A DNA stretch of 64,000 bases from Zerene cesonia (lineage: Eukaryota > Arthropoda > Insecta > Lepidoptera > Pieridae), in contig NC_052121.1 of NCBI RefSeq assembly GCF_012273895.1, forward strand, positions 496,001-560,000. Direction: 5' to 3'. Under the pieces are notes generated by a model. The model searched no databases, was not told the DNA's origin, and was given only the letters and a program-made list of their open reading frames with translations. Shown in pieces: positions 34,867 through 44,480 of the stretch. Every line of letters starts with the position of its first letter. Position 1 is the stretch's first letter. A program made the position numbers and the translations under genes.

Positions 34867-34899
<33 letters not shown>
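34640..34899 (+). mobile_element. Repeat P, copy 5, with 30-base poly(A) tail
   Basis: This + strand copy reads through 'CCCATAAAAGCGGGCAGCGC', 'GAATGTTCATGGGCGGTGGT', 'GATCGCTTACCATCAGGCGA', 'ACCACCAGCTCAGCTGCCCG' and 'CTATGGCAT', then 30 uninterrupted A residues (34870-34899). The pure tail implies recent retrotransposition and fixes the 3' end. The 5' boundary is approximate. The 78-codon frame here is translation of the repeat. Confidence 0.78.
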
Positions 34900-34901
<2 letters not shown>

Positions 34902-34997
34902 TGTAAATTATTTTATCGTTGTCAACAATATGCGTTTTCATTGCAGACTAACGGGCTCACAGTTTTTCTTCAAAGTTTAAATCGATTATATGGATTA
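34900..34997. other. Unique spacer
   Basis: Short unique sequence between two repeats. Confidence 0.5.
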
Positions 34998-35178
34998 ATA
35001 GACGCTCGTCCCGGCTCCGTTTGGATATCAAGAAGATTCTGTTTTATCCCATGAGAGCATTTAATCGGGTCAAAGTATCCTATCACCCAAATCAGCTCAT
35101 ATATACATTGAGTAGTTTCATCGGGATTGACGGAAAAACATCCAAACTAGCAAACTTTCACATTAATAATATTAGTGT
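34998..35178 (-). mobile_element. H repeat, diverged copy
   Basis: 'GACGCTCGTCCCGGCTCCGT' at the left, 'TATCACCCAAATCAGCTCAT' in the body and 'AACTTTCACATTAATAATAT' with TAGTGTGA at the right match the family layout on the minus strand. Confidence 0.6.
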
Positions 35179-35189
35179 GATAAACAGAT

Positions 35190-35284
35190 ATAATTAATAA
35201 ATCAATTTAATTCATGCACCTGGCCTCGAATCCCTGACTTATCGGTTTAAGTCCGAAGTCGTCACCACTGATCTAGCGCTGCTT
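35190..35284 (-). mobile_element. SINE head fragment
   Basis: The minus strand reads AGCGCTAGATCAGTGGTGAC then 'GACTTCGGACTTAAACCGAT', 'AAGTCAGGGATTCGAGGCC' and 'TGCATGAATTAAATTGATTT'. This is the tRNA-like head and leader of the SINE at 44.15 kb. The body and tail are absent. Confidence 0.65.
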
Positions 35285-37901
35285 GCTTTACGTACAAAAT
35301 GAATAAACAATCCAGCACAATACTGACGAGACATTTGCACAAACATGACTATTTAGCCTTCTGTTTATTGTGTTTAGACTATAAACAGACAGATTTAGTG
35401 GACATTCCCACCGTACAGTGTGTGCTAATAAAATACGTCAGCTCTGTGAATGGGGCCACTTGGTTTTGTTATAAAATCAAAGTCCTTTGAAATCTTGCAA
35501 AGAAATGCAAGTTTTACGCCCACGTGGCGATCCGGTGACGCGGGGAGCTGTGAGGTCGTATGTTACTGGGTGCTGGAAGTATCGATGTTCAGTTCTTTTT
35601 TGGAAATAACATATATGGTGGATGAGAGTTAAATTATGAATGAATGAAGTGGACACATTTTGAACCATGTGGGGGTTTTAAAATTTATTAGGTAATCGTG
35701 TGTAAATTATGTGACAGGCCTATGAATTTATGATTGATTAAGTATTTTTGTCTTACATTGTTTTTAGCTCTTTGCGGGAAGTTCTATTAAAAACAGGTCA
35801 CACTACGTTATTTCACCCGTTCTTTGCAAGTCAAGTCCCTCTTATTTTTAATTAAAGACAAAAAATCAGCTTTTATTAGGATATATAGGATTCTTAATAG
35901 TAAATCTAATGCGGCGCCTTTTTCGCTTTCCGCTATCGCGACCGCTTGTATCTGCAACCTCAGCGTGCAATAAGTAACAATGAGTCAGAGCCCCTTCACA
36001 AAGCTGCGGTCTCGTCACAAAAGGACTGGACGTATTCTTTTTACTCAATGACATAAACGACACTTAATTATTAAGTATGTATTTTATAGTATACGGTAGT
36101 GAGTGGGAAGACAGGTCCCTTCCCCACTGGTCGAATTGTAATAAGGATGTTAAAGTGTTTATGACTTGAACCTAAGATCTGTCAGTTATAATGGCAGACC
36201 GAATAACGCGAAGATAGCTTGATTAAATTTGGATTGTATGAAAATAATTGACAACTATTTTTGAATTAGTTATGCGTCGATATTAGACATGTATCAAAGA
36301 TTCATATAAAATTCATTTTTTATTGCACTAAAAAGCGATCTGTTAATATAACGATTTTGTCTCAGCAACTTGTAACTACACCAAATTATATATGAGCCTT
36401 AAAGTTCTTTAAAAGCTTAGAGTTAGTTTAGCTTAGAGAAAAATGTTGTTAATTAATTTTTGATGTTATTCCTCGCCCCAACTCAACATTCAAAGCGATC
36501 TCTCGCACTATACCTACGTCTATAATACCTGAGCTCAGCAGCCGTCTCCCGCACTACGGGTATTATTGCATTTCGCCATTTAAAGGCGCAAATTACATCG
36601 GCATTCTTGGATCTTGTCTCAGCGCCATCTATCGGCTATTACCAATAATTCCTTAACGTCATTACGTCGTACGTAATTGAATCTGATAGCTGGATACTTG
36701 AGTATCCGTGTGTTTTAGGGTTCCGTGGATGTGAAGCATTTTTATTGTCCTGCATTGTAACTTTACTCATATTGAATGGAATACACATTTGTGTTTTTAC
36801 ATGTATGTTTGGAATGTTTTTGCGCAAAAACTGTGTGTAGTGACGTGAACTATATATGTACCACGGACAAAGCCGGGCGGACTACTACTTCTTGATAAAT
36901 AAATAAGTACTTTAAAATCGCAGGATTGAAGCTTTGTGGATGTAATTTGTGACACTGCTAACAAGTTCTGATTTAACATCTCACAACACGTTTCTCTTAT
37001 GAGTGATATTCCGTTTTGCGATTTAATTGACTGCGAACTTTCCAAATGCGGACAGAATAAAAGAACCGTGGAGTCGCAAGAAATGTAATTCATAAATTTT
37101 TCATCTCGCAGTTGTATCGCATACTTAATCTATCACCCTAAAAGGAGAAGTATTCGATTCAGTGTGACCTACAGCGTTCTAAAAGCTACGTTCACACCTG
37201 TTTTCCTCATTTGCTTAGAACAATGGCTTGTTATGGCCCCTTGCCTTATCGGGCGCAATGACCCGCGTGCAGGAATTAAATTGAAATCAAATATTTACTC
37301 GCTATTTGGAATTTGTGGCACCGGATAGCAATATACATGCATTTGTGGTTAAATTTAAAACGTTTCTTTAGAATAATTATACAAAATTTTACAAGGTGTC
37401 TAATTATATAGGTTATTCCATTTTCGATAAGTAGTTGGTTCAGTTGCAATATTGTTATTCCCAACTAATATAATATATTATAACATGAGTATGGGTTTCT
37501 TTTAATCTTTGACATAAAAAAAAAAACGTAGACCCGACAAATATCAATAAAGGTACCAACTGAATGAATGAAATAAGAATCTAATAAGCAATCACAATAT
37601 AGCGTCGATCGTCCCTTAATTTGGCAGACCTTAACTTTAACTTATCGCATTTGATATCTAAAACTTCCATTCCGTCTATCCACATGAGCCCAAAAGGACC
37701 AACTGCAGAGCACTCTTATTAACAATTCAAACACGAAATCCAAAAGGCTTAAAAAATTACAGTCTCGTCCTTCTGATTAGGAACGTACAAAGAAGCTGAT
37801 AATTAAATCGGACATCACACTCGCACTCGATTATAAATCGAATTCGCCTCGACGCAGAATCGATATTAACCTATAAGTTATGCGAGTGAATTCGTTGCGA
37901 T
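35285..37901. other. Unique non-coding stretch with regulatory-looking islands
   Basis: Islands lie at about 35440-35580, 35910-36040 (with TGAGTCA), 36480-36640 (with AGCGCCATCTATCG at 36621-36634) and 37150-37270 (with ACAATGG). Short frames inside have no splice support. An H-like remnant (GGACAAAGCCGGGCGGACTA) occurs near 36864. No gene was recognised. Confidence 0.4.
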
Positions 37902-37935
37902 TTAGCCAAGTGATGACAGCAGTGGCGTGGAGCCG
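37902..37935 (+). repeat. Repeat T, copy 1
   Basis: A 34-base segment with the core GTGGCGTGGAGCCG. It matches 60027-60060 at about 29 of 34 positions in the same orientation. Family unknown. Confidence 0.5.
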
Positions 37936-38308
37936 CTGAATTGATTTGTTGTGTTTCATTCAAATTTGTATATTATTTGTGAATGAATATAATTATGATG
38001 CATATCTATGACCACAATTAAAACGATATTAATTTAACTTATTTAAAAAAAGGACCGTACAAAATTTCTTTTTTATATATTATTTACATAAAAAGGAGAA
38101 TTTTTTATTGAGTTAATTTTATAGATCTGTCAGCTATAGATAATAATAAAAAAAAAAAACACGTATGAAACATAATCATATTAAACAATATCAATAATTC
38201 ATAGTAAATTTATAACGCTCTACTACATAACTAACGAAACATAAGAAATTAAAATATATTTAACAATAAAATCACATGTCCTCTACTGAAATTCACAAAA
38301 ACAACAAA
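37936..38308. other. AT-rich non-coding stretch
   Basis: Very A/T-rich, with A homopolymers near 38150. Nothing is recognised. Confidence 0.5.
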
Positions 38309-38575
38309 CTAGAAGACCTCTCCACACCCGCCGCTGTCCTGAGACAGGAGGCACCTGAATTTTCTTTTTTCCTTCATTCCGAAATGAAGTAGCCGTACGG
38401 AAGTGGACAGGCCCGCCCCCTCCCACCCCCAGGCTTTAATTAAAGGCCAGTAAGGTTTTAACACGTCTCTAGTCCACCTTTGACGGGGTCTTGTCTTTTC
38501 GAGGGCTTTTTTTAAGGTTTGAATTACAGGATTAAGGGGCAAGGGTTGTTCGCTTTGATTCGAACGACTCTTCAC
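38309..38575 (-). CDS. Unrecognised minus-strand open frame in GC-richer block
   Basis: The frame runs 88 codons to a TAG at 38309 and remains open a little upstream of 38575. The predicted product is basic in its N-terminal half, Trp-rich in the middle (a Trp-Gly-Trp segment) and ends with Cys/Gly-rich residues. I see no known domain, signal peptide or catalytic motif. The block is clearly GC-richer than its flanks and contains CTTTAATTAAAG and CCTCCCACCCCCAGG words, so a regulatory element is an equally good explanation. No donor or acceptor of quality is apparent. Confidence 0.15.
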   Translation of the reverse strand: MKSRSNQSEQPLPLNPVIQTLKKALEKTRPRQRWTRDVLKPYWPLIKAWGWEGAGLSTSVRLLHFGMKEKRKFRCLLSQDSGGCGEVF

Positions 38576-38822
38576 TTGAGCTTTTAGGATATGTTCGGTT
38601 GTTTTTTGCGAGAGGAGTGGAGTTGGCTGGTTTTCGTTGCGTCTCCGTTTGAGTCGGTCAAGAGTCGGGTTACTTCTGCGAGTGACGCTACGGGGGTGTT
38701 ATAATTTGAAAAGATTTGCTGAGGCCGCGTCGAAACTTATCTAGTTTATATAGTAAATGGGCAAAAGTTTATTATTTCATCACCATCATCATATGTTACT
38801 ACTGAAGGGAAATTATTTATTA
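38576..38822. other. Unique spacer
   Basis: GC-richer to about 38730, then A/T-rich with a short CATCATCAT run. No gene was recognised. Confidence 0.45.
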
Positions 38823-38987
38823 CTAGTGGTCAGCCCCGGCTTCGCCCGTTGTACATATATAGCCTATAGCCTTCCTCAATAAATGGGCTATCTAACACTG
38901 AAAGAATTTTTCAAATCGGACCAGTAGTTCCTGAGATTAGTGCGTTCAAACAAACAAACTCTTCAGCTTTATAATATTAGTATAGAT
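38823..38987 (-). mobile_element. H repeat, full length, CTTCAGC subfamily
   Basis: The + strand begins CTAGTGGTCAGCCCCGGCTT and continues CGCCCGTTGTACATATATAG, TTCCTCAATAAATGGGCTAT, TTTTTCAAATCGGACCAGTA and GTTCCTGAGATTAGTGCGTT. It ends CTTCAGCTTTATAATATTAG with TATAGAT. It is nearly identical in layout to 23779-23950, and both ends are preserved. Confidence 0.78.
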
Positions 38988-41345
38988 TACATAAAACATA
39001 AATAAGTGTGACAATAATGACAGTCTATGGTAGTTGAAATTAATCATAATTCTTTCTGATAAAATAGACGCTATAATTTCATCTTATTATATGCAATAAA
39101 TTGTTTAAACAGTACTGATCCCATATTAAATATAACTTCTACAAGTCATAAATGTTTAAACATACACAAATTTAACAAATATTTTACATTAAAACATATA
39201 TTGAATAAAATAATGTATTTCTATTGAAACAGAACGCTTAAAAAAGATATAACTTATATAAATTTGAATAAATATATAGGCGGATGCTGTGTTTTAGTAG
39301 AAATTGGCAATAAACTATGTAAGAACAAAAGATGTGTGGCGCCATAACAAGCTTCGTGGCCATTTAAGAAATCTCTTCATTTCGAGATCTGTGACCTGCG
39401 CCCACGCACCGCATAATAGCCTAGACTGCGGTTGTACGCTTGAGCGGATGCGATAAGCGTTTTTTGGGATTTTTTTACACAATCTTAAGTGACGAAAAAA
39501 ACCTAATAAGAAATCTAATACAAATATAAAACTATAATTTCTCAGCTGATTTATTTGAAAATTATTTATCAAATGCATGATTGGTGAGACTGAACGATGC
39601 ACAGAAAATACTAATTAATATAAAGTGAAATTATTATTTAATTCAAAGTATAATTTACAGCAATCATCACAGTGAATTTAATATAACAAGATAAAAATTA
39701 TACAAACTTCCGGCAACAGATAACATTAAATAATATAAAAAATGAAGGGTACTATAGACAATTTACTACCATTTCTACGTTCGTATGTGTTATCAAAATT
39801 ATCGAGAGATTTCATTACTATCAGATGTTATACTCAACACTGTAACGCAAGTATTGTGTGCGAAATATGTAAATTTTAATTGCTTTATTTGAAGTGGTTA
39901 TCCAACTTATTCCTCTGAGGTACTCTTAAAACTTAAAATCTCGTATATAAAAATAGTAAAACACAAGACGCGCTCTAAGAATTAAATTTACTCATGTTTT
40001 GGATGTATCGTTGCATTAAATCGCTTCAGAGTCCGCTCCGCCTATGACGTACCACCAAAAAGTATCATTTACTATATTCATAGCGCGGTAACGAACGCTT
40101 TCAAACAGACGTATTTATTTACTTTTGTATAGCTTTGACGATTTTTATTGGATATTCTATAAGCAATGTGATGGGATTTCAATGGATTTCATTTGTGGAT
40201 GTTTGTTCTGGGTGTTTATGAGTCATTTACGATAGAAATGGATGGGTATTGGATATAAAGTTAATGCAGTGCATTTTATTGGAATGGACACCTGGAAATA
40301 TCACAAAAGCCGAATTTACATAAGAAACTGTGGGATTTTTACATATATTTTTAAAATATAAGTTAATAGATGAAGTATCGTGATAAATGGGTAAATTACA
40401 TATAAGGGTTTAAGTAAAATTAAGGTCCAATATGTTATATGTTAATGACTGCGAGATTTATTGTTGTTGACATATTTATGTTGCGTTTGATCATCCATAC
40501 TTTTTGTAACTTATTTCCATCTGCCAACACAAGCGGCCATATTAATTACAATCAATTAAAGTTATTACTATAACGGACACTAAAAAGTGGCGCATAAATC
40601 GTCAGCGCATTCGAATATATCATGCGATAATGAGACGTTTGCTAATTACGCAGTACATTGCAGACCCGCTGCGCCGTTGACGTATAGATTAAGTTGTCAC
40701 CGCGTAATCGATGCTATGATATGCGATATAGCTGTAATGACTACTATCGATGGTATATGAGCAATGGAGTATGTATAGTTTTCTATTAGCATTTTGAGGA
40801 GTGCGTTTCTCTTTAATTTTTTAGTGTTATAGCCATCTATTGTTTTAAAAATTAAAATAAATAACAAAAATCCAACAATTGCCACTAAATAACCCTTATG
40901 ATTTCGAAGACACGTTGATTGGGTGTTTAGTCTTCTTTAGACTCTATCATTGTCTGATTTTCCTCGGATTTCTGTGTAAGGGTTATATGTATTTTTCAAT
41001 AATTTGTAATATTCGTAATGAATATATTTTAACCTTTTTTTTAATATAAAATCAAATTGATGTAAGAATTGAAATCAATTAGCGTTTTCTTATTGAATGT
41101 CAAATATTTGAATTGTATATTTTACATTATAGTAATAAAGAACTAACTATGTTTTAATATCGAAAAGGGAAATTATTTGATTTCACAAAAACGAAGAGCA
41201 ATCTGAAACTATTACAATAGCGATATACAGTGTTATGTAAATGAATATGACATAAGGTCTCGTGGTATTAAGGAGCCTTCAGACAGTCACTGCACGTGAC
41301 GGGACGGCACGTGGTCTAAGTTATAAGTTATAGCGGGAAATGAGG
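38988..41345. other. AT-rich non-coding stretch
   Basis: GC-richer patches lie at 39330-39460, 40010-40100 and 40600-40720. No exon, RNA gene or repeat is recognised. Confidence 0.5.
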
Positions 41346-41386
41346 TGTATCTAGATTCTTAACTGATGTTAAAAAATCTAGATACA
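41346..41386. repeat. Strong hairpin, 12-bp perfect outer arms
   Basis: TGTATCTAGATT (41346-41357) pairs exactly with AATCTAGATACA (41375-41386). Inside, TTAAC and GTTAA pair around the loop TGAT with a small bulge. The length is below a typical pre-miRNA. Confidence 0.85.
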
Positions 41387-41739
41387 AAGGCTAGCCTACT
41401 ATTGTAGCTAATTTCATTTAATTGAAATATTTGTTGCTTTGCTTTGTTTTTTTAACATAGCTAGAAGTAATAACATTGTTATCAAATATTATGATAGTGC
41501 ATATATCTGTACTGATTAAGGAAATTCAATGTGTATTAATTTGATGACATTTTTTGCGTTTGTTCATTTTAAATCCGTGGGATTTCACCTGATTCGCCAC
41601 TCTATACTACACAAAATATAAGATGCATACATATGGATTTGCAAGATTATAATAATTTGACAACAAAAGCACATTGCTCAATCAAAAAACCGAAAATAAC
41701 TTCGTAGAATCGCTTATCTTATCTCACGGTTTTACCAAA
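41387..41739. other. AT-rich non-coding stretch
   Basis: Nothing is recognised. Confidence 0.5.
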
Positions 41740-41935
41740 TCGCTCCCGCTTCAGCTCGCGACTCGCGCGCACTCCAAGACGAAGACAATTGTCACGTCAA
41801 AGACAGTGCGCTGCGCCACAAATCAGCCGGTCAGTTGGCTGGCTCATTGGTTTGCTCTGCGCCGGATTGGTCAGTAATTACTGCGATAGCCTTTGTGCCA
41901 CGGTAAGCGGCGCCGGCGGCGGTCAGTGTTTGGAT
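41740..41935 (+). promoter_or_regulatory. Candidate TATA-less promoter with first-exon donor
   Basis: A CpG-rich island in A/T-rich DNA contains two ATTGG (reverse CCAAT) words (near 41849 and 41864) and two TCAGT initiator-like words (about 41831 and 41871). It also has a TGTCACGTCA word near 41791, and ends with ACG|GTAAGC at 41902/41903, a donor-like site. The arrangement fits a promoter and short untranslated first exon on the + strand. No TATA box is present. Transcription is not demonstrated, and other explanations (enhancer, chance) remain. Confidence 0.3.
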
Positions 41936-42351
41936 GGGTTGGCGGTGATGCGAATTTTGTAAGGAGTTGGATTTTTGTTTTTTGATAGTGGGTAATTGAT
42001 ATTTAGTGGCGGTAGTTGGATTTTTGTTTGTTTGTTGTAATTATAGTAGCAAAATAGTATGTGACTATTTACTGAGGTGCTTTCTTGGAATTTTCAAAAT
42101 TTTTGTGGACGGTTGAGTAGCTTGATGTTCCTGAAACTGATATGAAAACAGTGAAATCTTACGGGATTATTTTACAAGTTAATAAACCTTATGAGTTTCA
42201 ACAAACTACTGGGTAATATAGACGTAACAAACAATCTAATTAAAACGGAGATGAACATATCATCTAGTAAAAAATATAAAAGTGTTATGGCATATCATTA
42301 ATTTATTTTCAAAATAATGTAATGTATAACGTAATTGCAATTACACAAATA
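41936..42351. other. Non-coding stretch
   Basis: G/T-rich then A/T-rich unique sequence. Nothing is recognised. Confidence 0.5.
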
Positions 42352-42383
42352 GCCAGTCAAGCGAAGCCGACCAGAAAGCTAGT
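42352..42383 (+). mobile_element. H repeat 3'-end remnant
   Basis: 'GTCAAGCGAAGCCGACCAGA' followed by AAGCTAGT matches the family's 3' end. The rest is not recognisable. Confidence 0.45.
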
Positions 42384-42557
42384 ATATCATAGAAATGAAT
42401 TCCATATGTCGATAAGTTAAATGGTTAGTCGGTTGGAATAATTTCTAGTCCCAGTCATTCAACACTAACACACCTTATCCGTTGCGGGGGCATATCGGGT
42501 GGAGTCGGGGAATAATCTAGGTTTATAGACCGAGAGCTGGTGGGGTAGTCTGTGGTG

Positions 42558-42579
42558 AAATCAAATCAAATCAAATCAA
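42558..42579. repeat. (AAATC)4 short tandem repeat
   Basis: Four perfect AAATC units plus AA. Such tracts border some lepidopteran interspersed repeats, but no partner sequence is recognised here. Confidence 0.85.
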
Positions 42580-44139
42580 CGTTTCATTTACGTATCAGCG
42601 AACCGTTCGTATTAGCTTAATATTTACAACTCATGATACTAAAATAGATAATCCAGATAAACTAAAAAATATGTCCAGATAAACGACACTATATTATTAC
42701 TTAAATATAGAAAAGTTCAACCTGAAAGTTTGTTTCGATTAGAAGATATCACACTGTTTTTTCAATATAAAATACACATAGGGCGCTTCTAAAACGTCTG
42801 TAAGAGAGCTCTCTGTCTATAATCGCATGCGTCACACACGACCGGTTTTTAAATCGGATTCAAGTGCAATTAGTCAAGCGATGTGAAAAGTCTGCCGATG
42901 TGCGGATTTTATCTGATTAACTGATGACTTGAGATTTCTTCATTGGCTCTTATATTGAGTGATTAAAACACTTTTAACACGCTAAAATCGTTAATTGCGT
43001 ATTGTGTGTATGGCCTTCAGACAATCACGGGTAAATAAAAACAATATGTAAGTATAAAAAGGACATGTATTCCAAATAATTGAACAGATTCGAATGCGGT
43101 TTTATTAATTAAAGTATTGTTTTGTTAAATATGTATATTTGTGGTATGCTCCTAATGGTAATAGGTGTTGGGATAATTAGCCAAGAATTGCAAATTGAAA
43201 AAAAAGCAAAAAATTAAATATGAAATGTGTACCTATCTCGCAATATCTTGTCAATGAAAAGGAAATTTTTAATTCATTTTCACTATGATTATATAGGATT
43301 TTTAATCAGTTTCACACTAGAATAACATCTACATATAAGTAAGAAAATGCAATATAAGTAATATTTAGGTTGGGAATGTAAAATTGCTTATACAAAAATA
43401 TTTCTAGAATTACAAGATAATTGCATGCCTAGCCTGAATCTAAAACGTCGATACAATGTAGTCTTACGTCTAAAAAACCGTTAACAACCCGCCCCGGTCT
43501 ATCTTTGCTATTCTGCGAGGCAAAATTATGACAACTGCAGAACTTCCGTCCCGCTCTGGCGCGTGCTATCTCGCTCGGTTATGCAAGTTGCAACGACTGT
43601 CGGGGGACATACTAAGCTTTATACGACCTTCGAGGAACGAACTTCTGTTATCTCCGCTCTTTTAATTTTGGTTTAAACTGCCTTTTTTTTCTTAGTCTGT
43701 TTTTGTTGATCGAATTATTTTCTGGATGTAATTACTTTCTAGGGTAATAGTTTCGTAAGATTCTGATAAAGTTGAAATAAGGGCCGCAATTAGTTTTATC
43801 TTCTTTAATTCCATTTTTATGAGCATTGCCCATGTACACACACATGCAGTTATGACTTAAAGATAACAGGAACTTATTTTTTTAAGATTTTCATACAACT
43901 TCAAAAGGGTGAAAGGTCTAAATTCGACCGTATGTTTTGGGACGGCTGGGAGAATAGGTTTTGATGATTGTTTAGTAGGATTACTATTATTGGATACTGC
44001 CTTCTAAGTAGTCCAATTGAAATTTGTTCTAGTTCTGATAATTAGAATACGTAATATTTATTAAAAATATTAATATTAATAATTATTAAAAATAAATATG
44101 TTATTCACATAGTTTATACTTTGTAGTTTGTAGGTACCT
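42580..44139. other. AT-rich non-coding stretch with GC-richer island
   Basis: A CpG-richer island at about 43480-43640 interrupts A/T-rich sequence. No exon is recognised. Confidence 0.45.
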
Positions 44140-44150
44140 ATTAAATAGTG
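44140..44150. repeat. Target-site duplication, left copy
   Basis: ATTAAATAGTG here is repeated exactly at 44470-44480, flanking the SINE. Confidence 0.9.
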
Positions 44151-44469
44151 AAAAGCAGTGGTGGCTCAGTGGTGAGAACCTCGGACTTCAAAATCGATAA
44201 GTCGGGGTTCGAGACCGGGCGAGCGTGCAGGAAATAACTTGATTTTTCAATTTATCTGCACATGTGGATAATATCGCCACTGCTTAAACGGTGAAGGAAA
44301 ACATCGTGAGGAAACCGGCATGTCCAAGAATCAAAAGTTCGACGACATGTGACATCTGCCAACCCGCACTTGGCCAGCGTGGTGGATTATGGCCTGAACC
44401 CTCATAGGAGGCCTGTGTCCCAGCAGTGGGAACATATATGGGCTGATGATGATGATGATGATGATGATG
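44151..44469 (+). mobile_element. Intact tRNA-derived SINE with (GAT)n tail
   Basis: It starts AAAAGCAGTGGTGGCTCAGT. The RNA polymerase III A box TGGCTCAGTGG lies at 44162-44172 and the B box GGTTCGAGACC at 44206-44216. Leader words GCGAGCGTGCAGGAAATAAC follow, then the body with 'GAAAACATCGTGAGGAAACC', 'CACTTGGCCAGCGTGGTGGA' and 'CATAGGAGGCCTGTGTCCCA', and a (GAT)n tail from about 44442. A perfect 11-bp target duplication bounds it, so both ends are certain and the insertion is relatively young. It encodes no protein and would depend on LINE machinery in trans. Confidence 0.93.
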
Positions 44470-44480
44470 ATTAAATAGTG
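44470..44480. repeat. Target-site duplication, right copy
   Basis: Exact copy of ATTAAATAGTG at 44140-44150. Confidence 0.9.

Noticed and set aside
34635..34871. Frames at 34.6, 18.1, 10.9 and 63.7 kb with similar peptides (GGGD/LPSG words)
   Set aside because: The peptide similarity comes from the non-coding P repeat being translated in the same frame. Copies carry different indels and there is no coding constraint.
44151..44225. tRNA gene suggested by perfect A and B boxes
   Set aside because: The boxes belong to the head of a SINE with a target duplication and (GAT)n tail. The surrounding sequence does not fold as a complete tRNA cloverleaf by eye and has related degenerate copies at 24.3, 27.3 and 35.2 kb.
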